From an uncultured Flavobacteriales bacterium (GTDB lineage: Bacteria; Bacteroidota; Bacteroidia; Flavobacteriales; Schleiferiaceae), in assembly GCA_903821715.1 (NCBI GenBank), contig CAIJMB010000151.1, positions 1 through 20,702 on the forward strand: 20,702 bases of DNA, read 5' to 3'. The notes beneath the pieces are model-generated. The model was given only the letters and a program-made list of their open reading frames with translations. It did not search any database and had not been told where the DNA came from. Below, piece by piece: positions 1-6,947 of this stretch; the first letter of the stretch is position 1, and every line of letters begins with the position of its first letter. Position numbers and translations under genes: made by a program.

Positions 1-58
1 AGAAGCCCAAGACCGCATCAGCACCGAGTTGGCCGACACCATCATCGCCCACGCCTGA
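1..58 (+). CDS. serA: C-terminal end of probable D-3-phosphoglycerate dehydrogenase (partial)
   Basis: Only the last 18 residues are present, read in the frame starting at base 2 and ending with TGA at 56-58. They read EAQDRISTELADTIIAHA. The EAQDR..TE.A pattern matches the stretch just after the GAST motif near the end of the catalytic domain of D-2-hydroxyacid dehydrogenases of the SerA type, which oxidise 3-phosphoglycerate in serine synthesis. A serA gene just upstream of a DUF1015 gene is a familiar Bacteroidota arrangement, which supports the call. The fragment is short, so another D-2-hydroxyacid dehydrogenase remains possible. The DUF1015 gene starts 3 bases after the stop, suggesting one operon. 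Confidence 0.55.
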   Translation, partial: EAQDRISTELADTIIAHA

Positions 59-61
59 CCC

Positions 62-1180
62 GTGACGCGCTTTGAGCCCTTTGCTGCGGTTCGTCCGCCC
101 CGCGCGCTCGCCGGATTGGTGAGCACGCGGTCGTACGTCACCTATAGCGAAGAGGAACTGGCGCATAAGCTCGGGACCAACCCCTACTCCTTTCTGCACG
201 TGCTTCAACGGCGCTCGGCGCACGAAGACGCTCGGTTCAGCGGGGTGCGCACGGGTTTTGAAGATTTTTTGGCCGACGGAACCCTCGTCGCCGACGCCGA
301 GCCCCACATCTACCTCTACCGCCAGCAGTGGTCGGGTCATACGTTTGTGGGCTTCCTCGGACTGGTCTCGCTCGAGGACTACCGGGCCGGACGCATCATT
401 AAGCACGAGCACACCTTAGAGGCACGCGAGGCCCTCTTTGCCCGCTACCTTGAAACGGTCGGATTCCACGCAGAACCGGTTCTTTTGACGCACCCTCCCC
501 TGCCCGAGCTTGCCGCTACTGCGGCACACGTTCAGACCACCGAGCCCCTACTGGATTTCGCCACGACGGACGGCGCAGTCCACACCCTATGGGCGGTCCC
601 TGCTCCAGAGACCGTTCAGGCCGCCCTTGCTCAAATGGGACGCCTCTACATCGCCGACGGACACCACCGTATGGCCTCATCAGAGCGATTGGGCGAGGAC
701 GCCTACGTCATGGCCTACTTAGTTGACAGCAGCCAGCTTCATATTTCGTCCTTCCACAGACATATTGCAGGCGTAGCGAGCGGCGACTGGGTCGCAGCCG
801 TGGGTGCCAAGCCATTGGCCCACCGGCCTGAGGGCCTTCCTGAGCGCGGATTCTATGCCTTAGACCACCGCGGATGGTGGCAATTCGACCCTGAAGACCT
901 ATCGTTTCCCGAAAGCACTTGGCTATACGATCACGTGCTGGCTCCGTTTTGGAATGTTACTGATGAGCGTCACGATGCGCGGATCCGCTACGAACCGGGT
1001 GTGGTCGACCTCGCTACCGTCGAAGCGGAACGCCGCGACCAGGAAACCATTTTTGTGCTTCCGCACCCTCACTGGCACGACATCGAACGCTGGGCTGACC
1101 AGGGCAAATCTGTTCCGCCCAAGTCCACTTACATCGAGCCCAAGTTGCGGTCGGGCGTGACCCTATACGCCTGGAAATGA
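62..1180 (+). CDS. DUF1015 family protein
   Basis: A 372-residue cytoplasmic protein of the DUF1015 family, whose biochemical role is not established as far as I know. Family signs are the N-terminal PFAAVRPP (residues 6-13), the SRSYV-like stretch TRSYVTYSEEEL (22-33), NPYSFLH (40-46), KHEHTLEA (114-121), the family hallmark IADGHHR (197-203) and a conserved end with PPKSTYIEPKLRSG. The start is GTG at 62, 3 bases after the upstream stop; it keeps the whole conserved N-terminus and no upstream ATG is available. It is somewhat shorter than the roughly 400 residues I expect for the family, but no key segment seems missing. It sits between probable serA and yggS, so a link to amino-acid or PLP metabolism is possible, but that is inference. 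Its stop overlaps the yggS start by 4 bases. Confidence 0.9.
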   Translation: MTRFEPFAAVRPPRALAGLVSTRSYVTYSEEELAHKLGTNPYSFLHVLQRRSAHEDARFSGVRTGFEDFLADGTLVADAEPHIYLYRQQWSGHTFVGFLGLVSLEDYRAGRIIKHEHTLEAREALFARYLETVGFHAEPVLLTHPPLPELAATAAHVQTTEPLLDFATTDGAVHTLWAVPAPETVQAALAQMGRLYIADGHHRMASSERLGEDAYVMAYLVDSSQLHISSFHRHIAGVASGDWVAAVGAKPLAHRPEGLPERGFYALDHRGWWQFDPEDLSFPESTWLYDHVLAPFWNVTDERHDARIRYEPGVVDLATVEAERRDQETIFVLPHPHWHDIERWADQGKSVPPKSTYIEPKLRSGVTLYAWK

Positions 1181-1845
1181 CCGCAAACCTCGAAGCCTAC
1201 GCCGAGCTCAAGGCCCAGTTGCCTGCCGGAACCACCCTGGTCGCCGTAAGCAAGTTCCAGCCGAACGAAGCCATCGAATCGCTGTACGCAGCCGGTCACC
1301 GCGATTTTGGAGAAAACCGTGTGCAGGAGCTTGCCGCCAAAGCCGCCGTGCTCCCGAAGGACATTCGCTGGCACATGATTGGCCGCATTCAAACCAATAA
1401 AATCCGTGAGTTCGCTCCCTTTGTACACCTCGTGCACAGCGTTGACCGCGTAGATGTACTGACGGTGCTGCAAAAGGAGGCCCTGCGCGCCGGCCGAACC
1501 ATCGACATTCTTCTTCAGGTCCATATTGCCCAAGAAGAAACCAAGGCAGGATTCAGCCCCGCAGAGGTGCTCGGACTCTGCGCGGTAAACGTATTAAACG
1601 AATACCCCAACCTCCGCGTCGTCGGATTGATGGGCATGGCCAGCCTCACCGAAGACCGAAACCAAATCCGCGGTGAGTTTGCCCGCCTGGCAAGCTTGTA
1701 CCGCGCCGCCCAAGAACAACTTGGCGTGGGCCAAATCACCGTGCTCAGCATGGGAATGAGCGGAGACTACGACCTCGCACTGGCCGAGGGAGGCAACCAC
1801 ATCCGCGTGGGCTCGCTGCTTTTCGGGGCGCGAAGCAACCAGTAA
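1177..1845 (+). CDS. yggS: YggS/PLPBP family pyridoxal-phosphate homeostasis protein
   Basis: A 222-residue PLP-binding protein of the YggS/PROSC family. It has the alanine-racemase-like TIM barrel fold but is not known as an enzyme; it buffers and delivers PLP and affects amino-acid pools. Visible motifs are VAVSKFQ (22-28), with K26 the expected Schiff-base lysine, then HRDFGENRVQEL, WHMIGRIQTNK, LVHSVDR, QVHIAQEETKAGF, GLMGMA, and LSMGMSGDYDLA followed by GGNHIRVGSLLFG, which form the phosphate-binding end. Length is typical. The ATG overlaps the DUF1015 stop in ATGA, implying translational coupling. Its last three codons (Ser-Asn-Gln) and TAA stop lie inside a tandem 14-base repeat, so the C-terminal tail after GARS appears to derive from a non-coding repeat. 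Confidence 0.95.
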   Translation: MTANLEAYAELKAQLPAGTTLVAVSKFQPNEAIESLYAAGHRDFGENRVQELAAKAAVLPKDIRWHMIGRIQTNKIREFAPFVHLVHSVDRVDVLTVLQKEALRAGRTIDILLQVHIAQEETKAGFSPAEVLGLCAVNVLNEYPNLRVVGLMGMASLTEDRNQIRGEFARLASLYRAAQEQLGVGQITVLSMGMSGDYDLALAEGGNHIRVGSLLFGARSNQ

Positions 1846-1865
1846 CTAGCAACCAGCAACTAGTT
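1834..1865 (+). repeat. Tandem 14-base repeat overlapping the yggS stop
   Basis: Two direct copies lie side by side: AGCAACCAGTAACT (1834-1847) and AGCAACCAGCAACT (1848-1861), differing at one base and followed by AGTT. The first copy contains the yggS stop codon. The 13-base word CCAGCAACTAGTT (1853-1865) recurs exactly at 14138-14150, in the other repeat-rich spacer of this window. The array ends directly at the ATG of the next gene (1866). Confidence 0.75.
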
Positions 1866-3236
1866 ATGTACGCAGTAATAGATCTCGAAGCAACCGGTGG
1901 CAAACCCGGTCAAGAGCGCATCATTGAGGTTGCGATTTTTATGTTTGACGGCCGTAAAATCGTGGACCAGTTTATTTCGCTGGTGCGTCCTGAGGTTCCG
2001 ATTCCGCCCTTTGTTCAAAAACTCACGGGAATTCGCGAGCCGGATGTGCGCACGGCTCCGCGCTTTCACGAGGTCGCCAAACGAATTGTGCAAATGACTG
2101 AAGGTGCAGTCTTTGTGGCACACAATGCCCCATTCGACTACCGAATTTTGCGCGAGGAATTCGCCCGCTTGGGATACGACTACCAGAGGGTGGTGTTGGA
2201 CACGATTCCGCTCGCCGAAAAGTTTTTGCCGGGAATGCCCGCCTACGGATTGAGTACGTTGTGTACGGAACTAAACATTTCGCACACCCGCAAGCACCGC
2301 GCCGACGGCGACGCCCGTGCCACCGTGCAGTTACTGCAACTTTTGCTCGAAAAAGACCGAGAGAAGTACATCGAGGGCGTGTACCTCAAGCAACCTTCGG
2401 CGACAGGACGCCATAAGTTCAGCGAGCAGCTCGAGCGCTACGTCAAAACAACCGGGCTCTACTACCTCTTTAACGCCGACGGACGCGTGCTGTACGTGGG
2501 CAAGTCCGACCAGCTCCGCGTACGGATTGACCGCCACTTCTTGTCGACCAGCGAGAAGGCGCTGGCCCTGCAAGCCGAGGTAGCAAATATTCGGGTCGAA
2601 GAGACCGGCAGCCTTTTACTCGCTGACATTTTGGAGCACGTCGAGCTCAAAAAACTCAAGCCTCCGTACAACCAGGCCAAGGATAAGTACCACCTGCGCT
2701 TTGGTCTGTTCCCGATCGAGACCGACGAGGGGGTTTTGTGGGACGTGCGCGGAATTCGTCGCGACCCACCCGCCCTACAGGTGGATTCTGTGGCCGATGG
2801 CGTTGCACTCCTCGGGGGAATGGCCGAGGCCCGCGGTTGGGCGCTAAGCGACGTCCTGCTCCCGAGGTTGGTTCCTGATGTGGAGCCAGAGCAATCCAAT
2901 CGTGACGGTCTTCCAACTACTGCGGATGAAGCACTTGAAGCGCTTAACCGTTTTCTATGGCCTGAAGGCAGTGTCGTATACCTCGATAAGGGACGCGGAC
3001 CGGGTGAAAAGACTGCCTTTTTGGTTGAAGACGGGCGCTTTTTAGGCTACGCCTTTGTGCGCCTTGAGCAGGAAGTCTACGACTTACCCACACTTAAAAA
3101 CCGCCTCACGTTGCTCAGTCAACAGCCCTATTTGCGCAGTTTACTGGCCGAATATGTGCATACGGGCCGATTGAGCGAAGTCCGCCCGGGAATTTTTCCT
3201 ACCTTGGATGAAGATTTAACTGAAACTGCACCATGA
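1866..3236 (+). CDS. DEDDh 3'-5' exonuclease fused to a GIY-YIG endonuclease domain
   Basis: A 456-residue predicted DNA nuclease. Residues 1 to about 165 form a DnaQ-like exonuclease with all DEDDh residues visible: D6 and E8 (VIDLEATGG), D91 (VAHNAPFD), and H144 and D149 (HRADGDA). Residues from about 195 to 272 form a UvrC/Cho-type GIY-YIG domain: GLYYLF (197-202), VLYVGKS (208-214), arginines at 218 and 220, the ETGSLLLADILE helix with E247 and E257, and PPYN (266-269). The remaining 180 or so residues have no fold I recognise. This pairing resembles Bacteroidota proteins annotated as exonuclease/GIY-YIG and the polymerase III epsilon-Cho fusions of other bacteria, pointing to DNA repair. 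The start at ATG 1866 lies 20 bases after yggS. The stop overlaps the next gene's ATG by 4 bases. Confidence 0.88.
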   Translation: MYAVIDLEATGGKPGQERIIEVAIFMFDGRKIVDQFISLVRPEVPIPPFVQKLTGIREPDVRTAPRFHEVAKRIVQMTEGAVFVAHNAPFDYRILREEFARLGYDYQRVVLDTIPLAEKFLPGMPAYGLSTLCTELNISHTRKHRADGDARATVQLLQLLLEKDREKYIEGVYLKQPSATGRHKFSEQLERYVKTTGLYYLFNADGRVLYVGKSDQLRVRIDRHFLSTSEKALALQAEVANIRVEETGSLLLADILEHVELKKLKPPYNQAKDKYHLRFGLFPIETDEGVLWDVRGIRRDPPALQVDSVADGVALLGGMAEARGWALSDVLLPRLVPDVEPEQSNRDGLPTTADEALEALNRFLWPEGSVVYLDKGRGPGEKTAFLVEDGRFLGYAFVRLEQEVYDLPTLKNRLTLLSQQPYLRSLLAEYVHTGRLSEVRPGIFPTLDEDLTETAP

Positions 3237-3502
3237 AAAAGATTGCTGCCCTCGCCATTGCTGCGCTGTTCACTGTCGGAATCGCTGTGAACGCCCAAGC
3301 TGACACCGACCCCAAAAAGCCCGTTGCTACGGCAACCACGGCCAAGAAAAAGAAAAACAACGGCAGCGAGCCAGCTGGCGCCGCCAAAAGCTGCCATGGT
3401 GAAGCTGCTCCCGCAGCGAAGGCACAAGGATGTGCTTCTGCCCCGGCGGGCGGTTCGTGCTGCTCGAAGCCTGCAGCTACTGCCACAGGAAGCGGCAAGT
3501 AG
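3233..3502 (+). CDS. Small secreted Ala/Lys-rich protein with cysteine motifs (function unknown)
   Basis: An 89-residue protein that I do not recognise. Residues 1-22 look like a Sec signal peptide: MKK, a hydrophobic core AALAIAALFTVGIAV, then an Ala-Gln-Ala site at 21-23. The mature part is low in complexity and rich in Ala, Lys, Thr and Gly, with a run of lysines at 38-41. Its Cys/His cluster is C54-H55, C67 and C76-C77. Such a pattern could bind metal or form disulfides, but no family is evident. The gene looks real: its ATG overlaps the upstream nuclease stop in ATGA, it has a proper signal peptide, and it is followed within 20 bases by a strong terminator. It is the last gene of the serA-side operon. 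No function can be assigned. Confidence 0.7.
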   Translation: MKKIAALAIAALFTVGIAVNAQADTDPKKPVATATTAKKKKNNGSEPAGAAKSCHGEAAPAAKAQGCASAPAGGSCCSKPAATATGSGK

Positions 3503-3521
3503 TTCCGCTTTCAAAACAAAG

Positions 3522-3552
3522 AAAGCCGGCCCCGCAAAGGGTCGGCTTTTTT
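3522..3552 (+). terminator. Intrinsic terminator between convergent genes
   Basis: An 11-base stem pairs 3522-3532 (AAAGCCGGCCC) with 3539-3549 (GGGTCGGCTTT), with a single G-T pair and a 6-base loop. On the plus strand the descending arm runs into six T residues (3547-3552). On the minus strand the hairpin is followed by the T-rich CTTTCTTTGTTTTG, so it may also stop the oncoming minus-strand operon that ends at 3571. Confidence 0.85.
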
Positions 3553-3570
3553 ATTTGGTCTTTGTTTGGA

Positions 3571-4167
3571 TTACAGCTTCAGCGCAGCGGACGCGATGAA
3601 TTGGTTGATTCGGTTGTCGGTTTCGAAGTCGATTCCGCCGATAGACAGCGTTTGACCAAAAGCCGAAAGAGAGCCCTCGTAGCGCGCGCTCACCTGAAGA
3701 CTGCCGAGCTTGAGACCGACTCCGACTTGGCCGCCCCAGCTTCCTTTGCCCGGATCGGTGAGGTTCAGCTCACCCGTCTCTGCCAACGCGATCGAGTACA
3801 CCGGCGCCACAAATCCGAACAAGGGTCCGAGCTTAACGCCCACCTCGACGGGAACATCCAAGCGAAGCAACGACCAGTCGAGGACTTCAGGGGTAAAGCT
3901 CCCGTCTTCAATGATGAACTGCTGGTTGAGGCCAGTGAGCCACACTTGAGGCTGCGCGTAGAAAAGTCCGGCAGAAGCTCTGTAAAATCCGCCCGCATGG
4001 TAGCCGGCTCGACCTGTGGCCACCGGAGTAAACGTGGGATCAATCAACGGATTGAACGAGACGCGCACGTCTGCGAGGTGATAGCCCGCGGTCACACCAC
4101 GCGTGAGTTGCGCTTGCGCACCAAGGGCCAACAGCCCAAGGCCAGCAGCTAAACAAATTCGTTTCAT
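3571..4167 (-). CDS. Outer-membrane beta-barrel family protein
   Basis: A 198-residue protein with a clear signal peptide (MKRICLAAGLGLLALGAQA, cleavage probably before Q20). The mature part has alternating, glycine-rich amphipathic strands typical of the small outer-membrane beta-barrel proteins common in Bacteroidota, for example GVTAGYHLADVRVSF, AGLFYAQPQVWLTGL, VEVGVKLGPLFGFVAPVY and GGQVGVGLKLGSLQVSARYEGSL. It ends in ASAALKL rather than in a terminal aromatic residue. The specific role is unknown; structural or porin-like functions are both possible. Its ATG overlaps the purC stop (TCAT at 4164-4167 on the plus strand), so it is probably translationally coupled to purC. Confidence 0.75.
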   Translation of the reverse strand: MKRICLAAGLGLLALGAQAQLTRGVTAGYHLADVRVSFNPLIDPTFTPVATGRAGYHAGGFYRASAGLFYAQPQVWLTGLNQQFIIEDGSFTPEVLDWSLLRLDVPVEVGVKLGPLFGFVAPVYSIALAETGELNLTDPGKGSWGGQVGVGLKLGSLQVSARYEGSLSAFGQTLSIGGIDFETDNRINQFIASAALKL

Positions 4168-5117
4168 ACGGGATTAGCCGCCAAAAAGCGTTCCACGTTG
4201 CCGTGGATGCGCGCTTCGGGGTTTCCGTCGGGTGCAGGTTCAAACGTTTTACCCGTGACCAACTCGTACAGCTGGATGTAGCGCTTGGACACATCAGCTG
4301 CCCATTCGTCGGTGAGTTCGGGGATTACTTGCCCATCCTTGCCCTGAAACCCATTAGCGATCAGGAACTGGCGAACAAACTCTTTGGAGAGTTGCACCTG
4401 AGGCTCGCCAGCCGCTTGGCGGGCTTCGTAGCCATCGGCAACAAAGTAGCGCGACGAGTCGGGCGTGTGGATTTCGTCGATTAGTACGATGCGGCCGTCG
4501 GGCACTAGGCCGAATTCGTACTTGGTGTCGACCAAGATGAGACCGCGCTCGCGGGCCATTTGCTGGCCGCGGGCAAACAAAGCCCGGGTGTAGGATTCGA
4601 GCTGAACGTAGTGGGCTTCACTTACGATTCCGCGCGCCAAAATCTCTTCACGGCTGATGTCTTCGTCGTGGGTGCCAATCGCCTCTTTGGTGGTGGGGGT
4701 GATGATGGGCTCAGGGAGTGCATCCGACTCACGCAGACCTTCGGCAAGCGCAACGCCACAGAGTGCGCGTCCGCCCGAGGCATAGGTGCGCCAGGCGTGG
4801 CCGCTCAAGTATCCGCGAATGACCATCTCGACTTTAAACGGTTCCGCGGTGTGGCCCACGCTCACCACGGGGTCGGGGCTAGCCACGCGCCAATTCGGAA
4901 CCAAATCCGCCGTCGACTCGAGAAAATGCGCCGCCATTTGGTTCAAAACCTGACCCTTGTGCGGAATCCCTTTGGGGAGCACCACGTCAAAGGCCGAAAT
5001 CCGATCCGAAGCCACCATCACCATGCGGCCACCCTGAAGGCGGTACACGTCGCGCACTTTGCCGTGGTAGACGGACTCTTGGCCGGTAAAATGGAATTCG
5101 GAATGGGTCAACGCCAT
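4164..5117 (-). CDS. purC: Phosphoribosylaminoimidazole-succinocarboxamide synthase (SAICAR synthase)
   Basis: A 317-residue enzyme of de novo purine synthesis that joins CAIR and aspartate with ATP to make SAICAR. Conserved segments are YHGKVRDVY (17-25, ATP site), VASDRISAFD (35-44), KGQVLNQ (54-60), VEMVIRGYLSGHAW (96-109), TPTTKEAIGTHDEDI (140-154), ILVDTKYEFG (194-203) and LIDEIHTPDSSRY (212-224). The length fits the long form found in Bacteroidota and fungi rather than the roughly 240-residue form of E. coli. The ATG at 5117 lies 3 bases after the phoH stop, so phoH, purC and the barrel gene form one minus-strand unit. No PurR-like site or riboswitch is visible upstream. Confidence 0.97.
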   Translation of the reverse strand: MALTHSEFHFTGQESVYHGKVRDVYRLQGGRMVMVASDRISAFDVVLPKGIPHKGQVLNQMAAHFLESTADLVPNWRVASPDPVVSVGHTAEPFKVEMVIRGYLSGHAWRTYASGGRALCGVALAEGLRESDALPEPIITPTTKEAIGTHDEDISREEILARGIVSEAHYVQLESYTRALFARGQQMARERGLILVDTKYEFGLVPDGRIVLIDEIHTPDSSRYFVADGYEARQAAGEPQVQLSKEFVRQFLIANGFQGKDGQVIPELTDEWAADVSKRYIQLYELVTGKTFEPAPDGNPEARIHGNVERFLAANPV

Positions 5118-5120
5118 GAT

Positions 5121-6119
5121 TTAGGATTTAGGTGGTTGGTTGTCAGCTTCACGGGCGGTACGGGCCGCCATAGATTTTTGGCCCTCGGCGTCGTAGGCCG
5201 CGATGATTTTGCGCACCAGCGGGTGGCGCACCACGTCGCGTCCGTCGAGCTCGATGTGGCCGATTCCCTTCATTCCGCTGAGCAGGCGAAGGGCATGGGG
5301 AAGCCCCGATCCGGCGCGCGGAGGAAGGTCGGTCTGCGAAGGATCACCGGTCACAATGAACTTGGATGACGGGCCCATGCGCGTCAGGAACATCTTCATT
5401 TGGGACACGGTAGTGTTTTGGGCTTCGTCCAAAATGACAAAGGCACGGTCAAGGGTGCGGCCCCGCATGAAGGCTAGGGGTGCGATCTCGATGGTTCCGT
5501 TTTCGAGAAACTGCACGAGGCGCTCGGCCGGAATCATATCGCGCAGCGCATCGTACAGCGGCTGCATGTAGGGGTCGAGCTTTTCTTTCATGTCGCCCGG
5601 CAAAAATCCGAGGGACTCGCCCGCTTCGACGGCGGGACGGGTCAAAACCAGCCGCCGAACTTCTTTGTTTTTGAGCGCCCGAACGGCCAAGGCCACGGCG
5701 GTGTAGGTCTTACCGGTTCCGGCGGGGCCCAGGGCAAAGGTGAGGTCGTTGGTTCCGACGGCATTCACCATTCGCTGCTGGTTGGCCGTGCGCGCCTTGA
5801 TGACGTGGCCGTTGACCCCGTGCACGATGACCTCGTCTCCCTCGCTCAAGCTCTTGAGGATCGATGGGCTGTCGTCGAGTACAATCCGCTCTAACTGTGA
5901 CGAAGTCAGCACATTAAACTTGCGAATGTGCCTGAGAATTAGGTCAAGTTTCTCCTCAAACATCGCGATGTCCTCGGGCGAACCCGAAAACTTGACGACT
6001 TCGCCGCGGGCGACAATTTTGAGCTTAGGAACATACGATTCCAGCTGCCGAATCAGGGAATTGTGCTCCCCGTACAGAACTCGGGGGTCGACGTCTTCGA
6101 GGTGGACGATGCGCTCCAT
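5121..6119 (-). CDS. phoH: PhoH family ATPase
   Basis: A 332-residue cytoplasmic P-loop ATPase of the PhoH family, whose cellular role is thought to lie in RNA metabolism or stress but is not settled. Visible features are an N-terminal domain with RGEVVKFSG (38-46), Walker A GPAGTGKT (131-138), RPAVEAGESLGFLPGD (161-176), Walker B VILDEAQN (228-235), and FIVTGDPSQTDLP (254-266), followed by a C-terminal VVRHPLVRKII. I chose the ATG at 6119 because the family normally begins close to this MERIVHLED segment. The frame stays open to 6386, but that extension would read antisense through the neighbouring plus-strand gene and has no family similarity. It is divergent from the SAM hydrolase family gene, with 27 bases between the two starts, and leads the phoH-purC-barrel unit. 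Confidence 0.95.
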   Translation of the reverse strand: MERIVHLEDVDPRVLYGEHNSLIRQLESYVPKLKIVARGEVVKFSGSPEDIAMFEEKLDLILRHIRKFNVLTSSQLERIVLDDSPSILKSLSEGDEVIVHGVNGHVIKARTANQQRMVNAVGTNDLTFALGPAGTGKTYTAVALAVRALKNKEVRRLVLTRPAVEAGESLGFLPGDMKEKLDPYMQPLYDALRDMIPAERLVQFLENGTIEIAPLAFMRGRTLDRAFVILDEAQNTTVSQMKMFLTRMGPSSKFIVTGDPSQTDLPPRAGSGLPHALRLLSGMKGIGHIELDGRDVVRHPLVRKIIAAYDAEGQKSMAARTAREADNQPPKS

Positions 6120-6127
6120 TACATTTA
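6120..6127 (+). promoter_or_regulatory. Weak candidate -7 box for the SAM hydrolase family gene
   Basis: TACATTTA matches TAnnTTTG at five of its six fixed positions and lies 19 bases upstream of the proposed GTG start at 6147. It begins one base beyond the phoH start codon, so the two divergent promoters would face each other and overlap the opposite gene's leader. No -33 TTG is evident. Confidence 0.25.
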
Positions 6128-6133
6128 CAGCTT

Positions 6134-6141
6134 CAAAGGTA
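6134..6141 (-). promoter_or_regulatory. Candidate -7 promoter box for phoH
   Basis: On the minus strand the bases read TACCTTTG, a perfect match to the Bacteroidota -7 consensus TAnnTTTG. It lies 14 bases upstream of the phoH ATG, giving a predicted leader of about 11 bases. No TTG was seen at the usual -33 distance, so this rests on the -7 box and its position. Confidence 0.45.
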
Positions 6142-6146
6142 CACCT

Positions 6147-6947
6147 GTGGCCGTCATCACCCTCACCACCGACTACGGATGGCGCGATCCCGATTCTGCG
6201 GGTCTGCGCGGCCGAGTCTATGCCGAAATGCTTCGGACCGGAACCGTGGCTCCGGTCGTGGACCTGACCCACAGCATTCCTTCGCGCAACCTCAACGAAG
6301 CGGCCTACATTCTGCGCGGAGCCTACGGCGACTTCCCCACCGGGAGTGTACACATCGTGCTTGTGGACAGCATCCACTGGCCGCAAACTGCGTTAATCGC
6401 CTGCACCATCGACGGACACCACTTCGTGGGTTTAGACAATGGACTACTCGCCATGATTCGCCCCGAAATGCAGCCGAGCAACCGCGTTCAGCTCGACCTC
6501 AAAAACCGCCTGGACTGCAGCACCCCCGAAGCGCTGCTCGCCGCCGCCGCCGCACACCTGCTTGACGGCGGAAGCCCGAGCCTGCTCGGCCCCTCGCGCA
6601 GCGAGTGGGTGGAACGCAGCGTCCTAAAGCCCGAAGTGCGAAGCCCCCAGGCGGCCCTCGTACACGTTCAGTACGTCGACCACTACGGCCAGCTCGTGAC
6701 CGACGCCGACCAGGCTTGGCTGCAGCGCTGGCATATGGGGCAGTCGTTTGAAACGAATGTTCGCGGCCAACGCGTCCGCCAGTGGTGGGGAGAATCGGGG
6801 CTTCCGTCGGGCAGCCTCTACTTTCGGTACAACCGGCACCAGCTCCTCGAAATCGGAATGGTCGACGGCGGAAGCGATTCCGTGAACCAAGCCGCCCGCC
6901 TTCTGGGGATGAAGCCCGGCGACGCCCTTGAACTCAAGCTGCGGTGA
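6147..6947 (+). CDS. SAM hydrolase / SAM-dependent halogenase-like family protein (DUF62)
   Basis: A 266-residue member of the S-adenosyl-L-methionine hydroxide adenosyltransferase family; characterised members split SAM into adenosine and methionine. Seen here are ITLTTDYG at the N-terminus (D9), VVDLTHSIP (37-45) with NLNEAAYILRGAY, FPTGSVHIVLVD (63-74), GLDNGLLAMI (95-104) and VDHYGQLVTD, the counterpart of the usual DxFGN motif. The usual VDPGVG motif is replaced by VDSIHWP, which fits a Bacteroidota-type subgroup. The GTG at 6147 was chosen because the family begins almost exactly at this strand. The frame is open from an ATG at 6063, but that extension lies antisense inside phoH. Its stop overlaps the next start (GTGA). 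The role in this operon is unknown. Confidence 0.87.
   Translation: MAVITLTTDYGWRDPDSAGLRGRVYAEMLRTGTVAPVVDLTHSIPSRNLNEAAYILRGAYGDFPTGSVHIVLVDSIHWPQTALIACTIDGHHFVGLDNGLLAMIRPEMQPSNRVQLDLKNRLDCSTPEALLAAAAAHLLDGGSPSLLGPSRSEWVERSVLKPEVRSPQAALVHVQYVDHYGQLVTDADQAWLQRWHMGQSFETNVRGQRVRQWWGESGLPSGSLYFRYNRHQLLEIGMVDGGSDSVNQAARLLGMKPGDALELKLR

Noticed and set aside
3430..4152. 240-codon plus-strand open frame over the terminator and the barrel gene
   Set aside because: It has no recognisable domain, crosses a strong terminator, and is antisense to a gene with a clear signal peptide.
4560..5369. 269-codon plus-strand open frame opposite purC and phoH
   Set aside because: Its composition (His/Arg/Val-rich) is that of a reverse-strand shadow of purC and phoH; no motif is present.
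6063..6146. Longer N-terminus for the SAM hydrolase family protein from the ATG at 6063
   Set aside because: The added 28 residues lie antisense in phoH and precede the point where the family fold begins; GTG 6147 fits better.
6120..6386. Upstream extension of phoH by 89 codons
   Set aside because: It would run antisense through the SAM hydrolase family gene, shows no PhoH similarity, and the family normally starts at the MERIVHLED segment.
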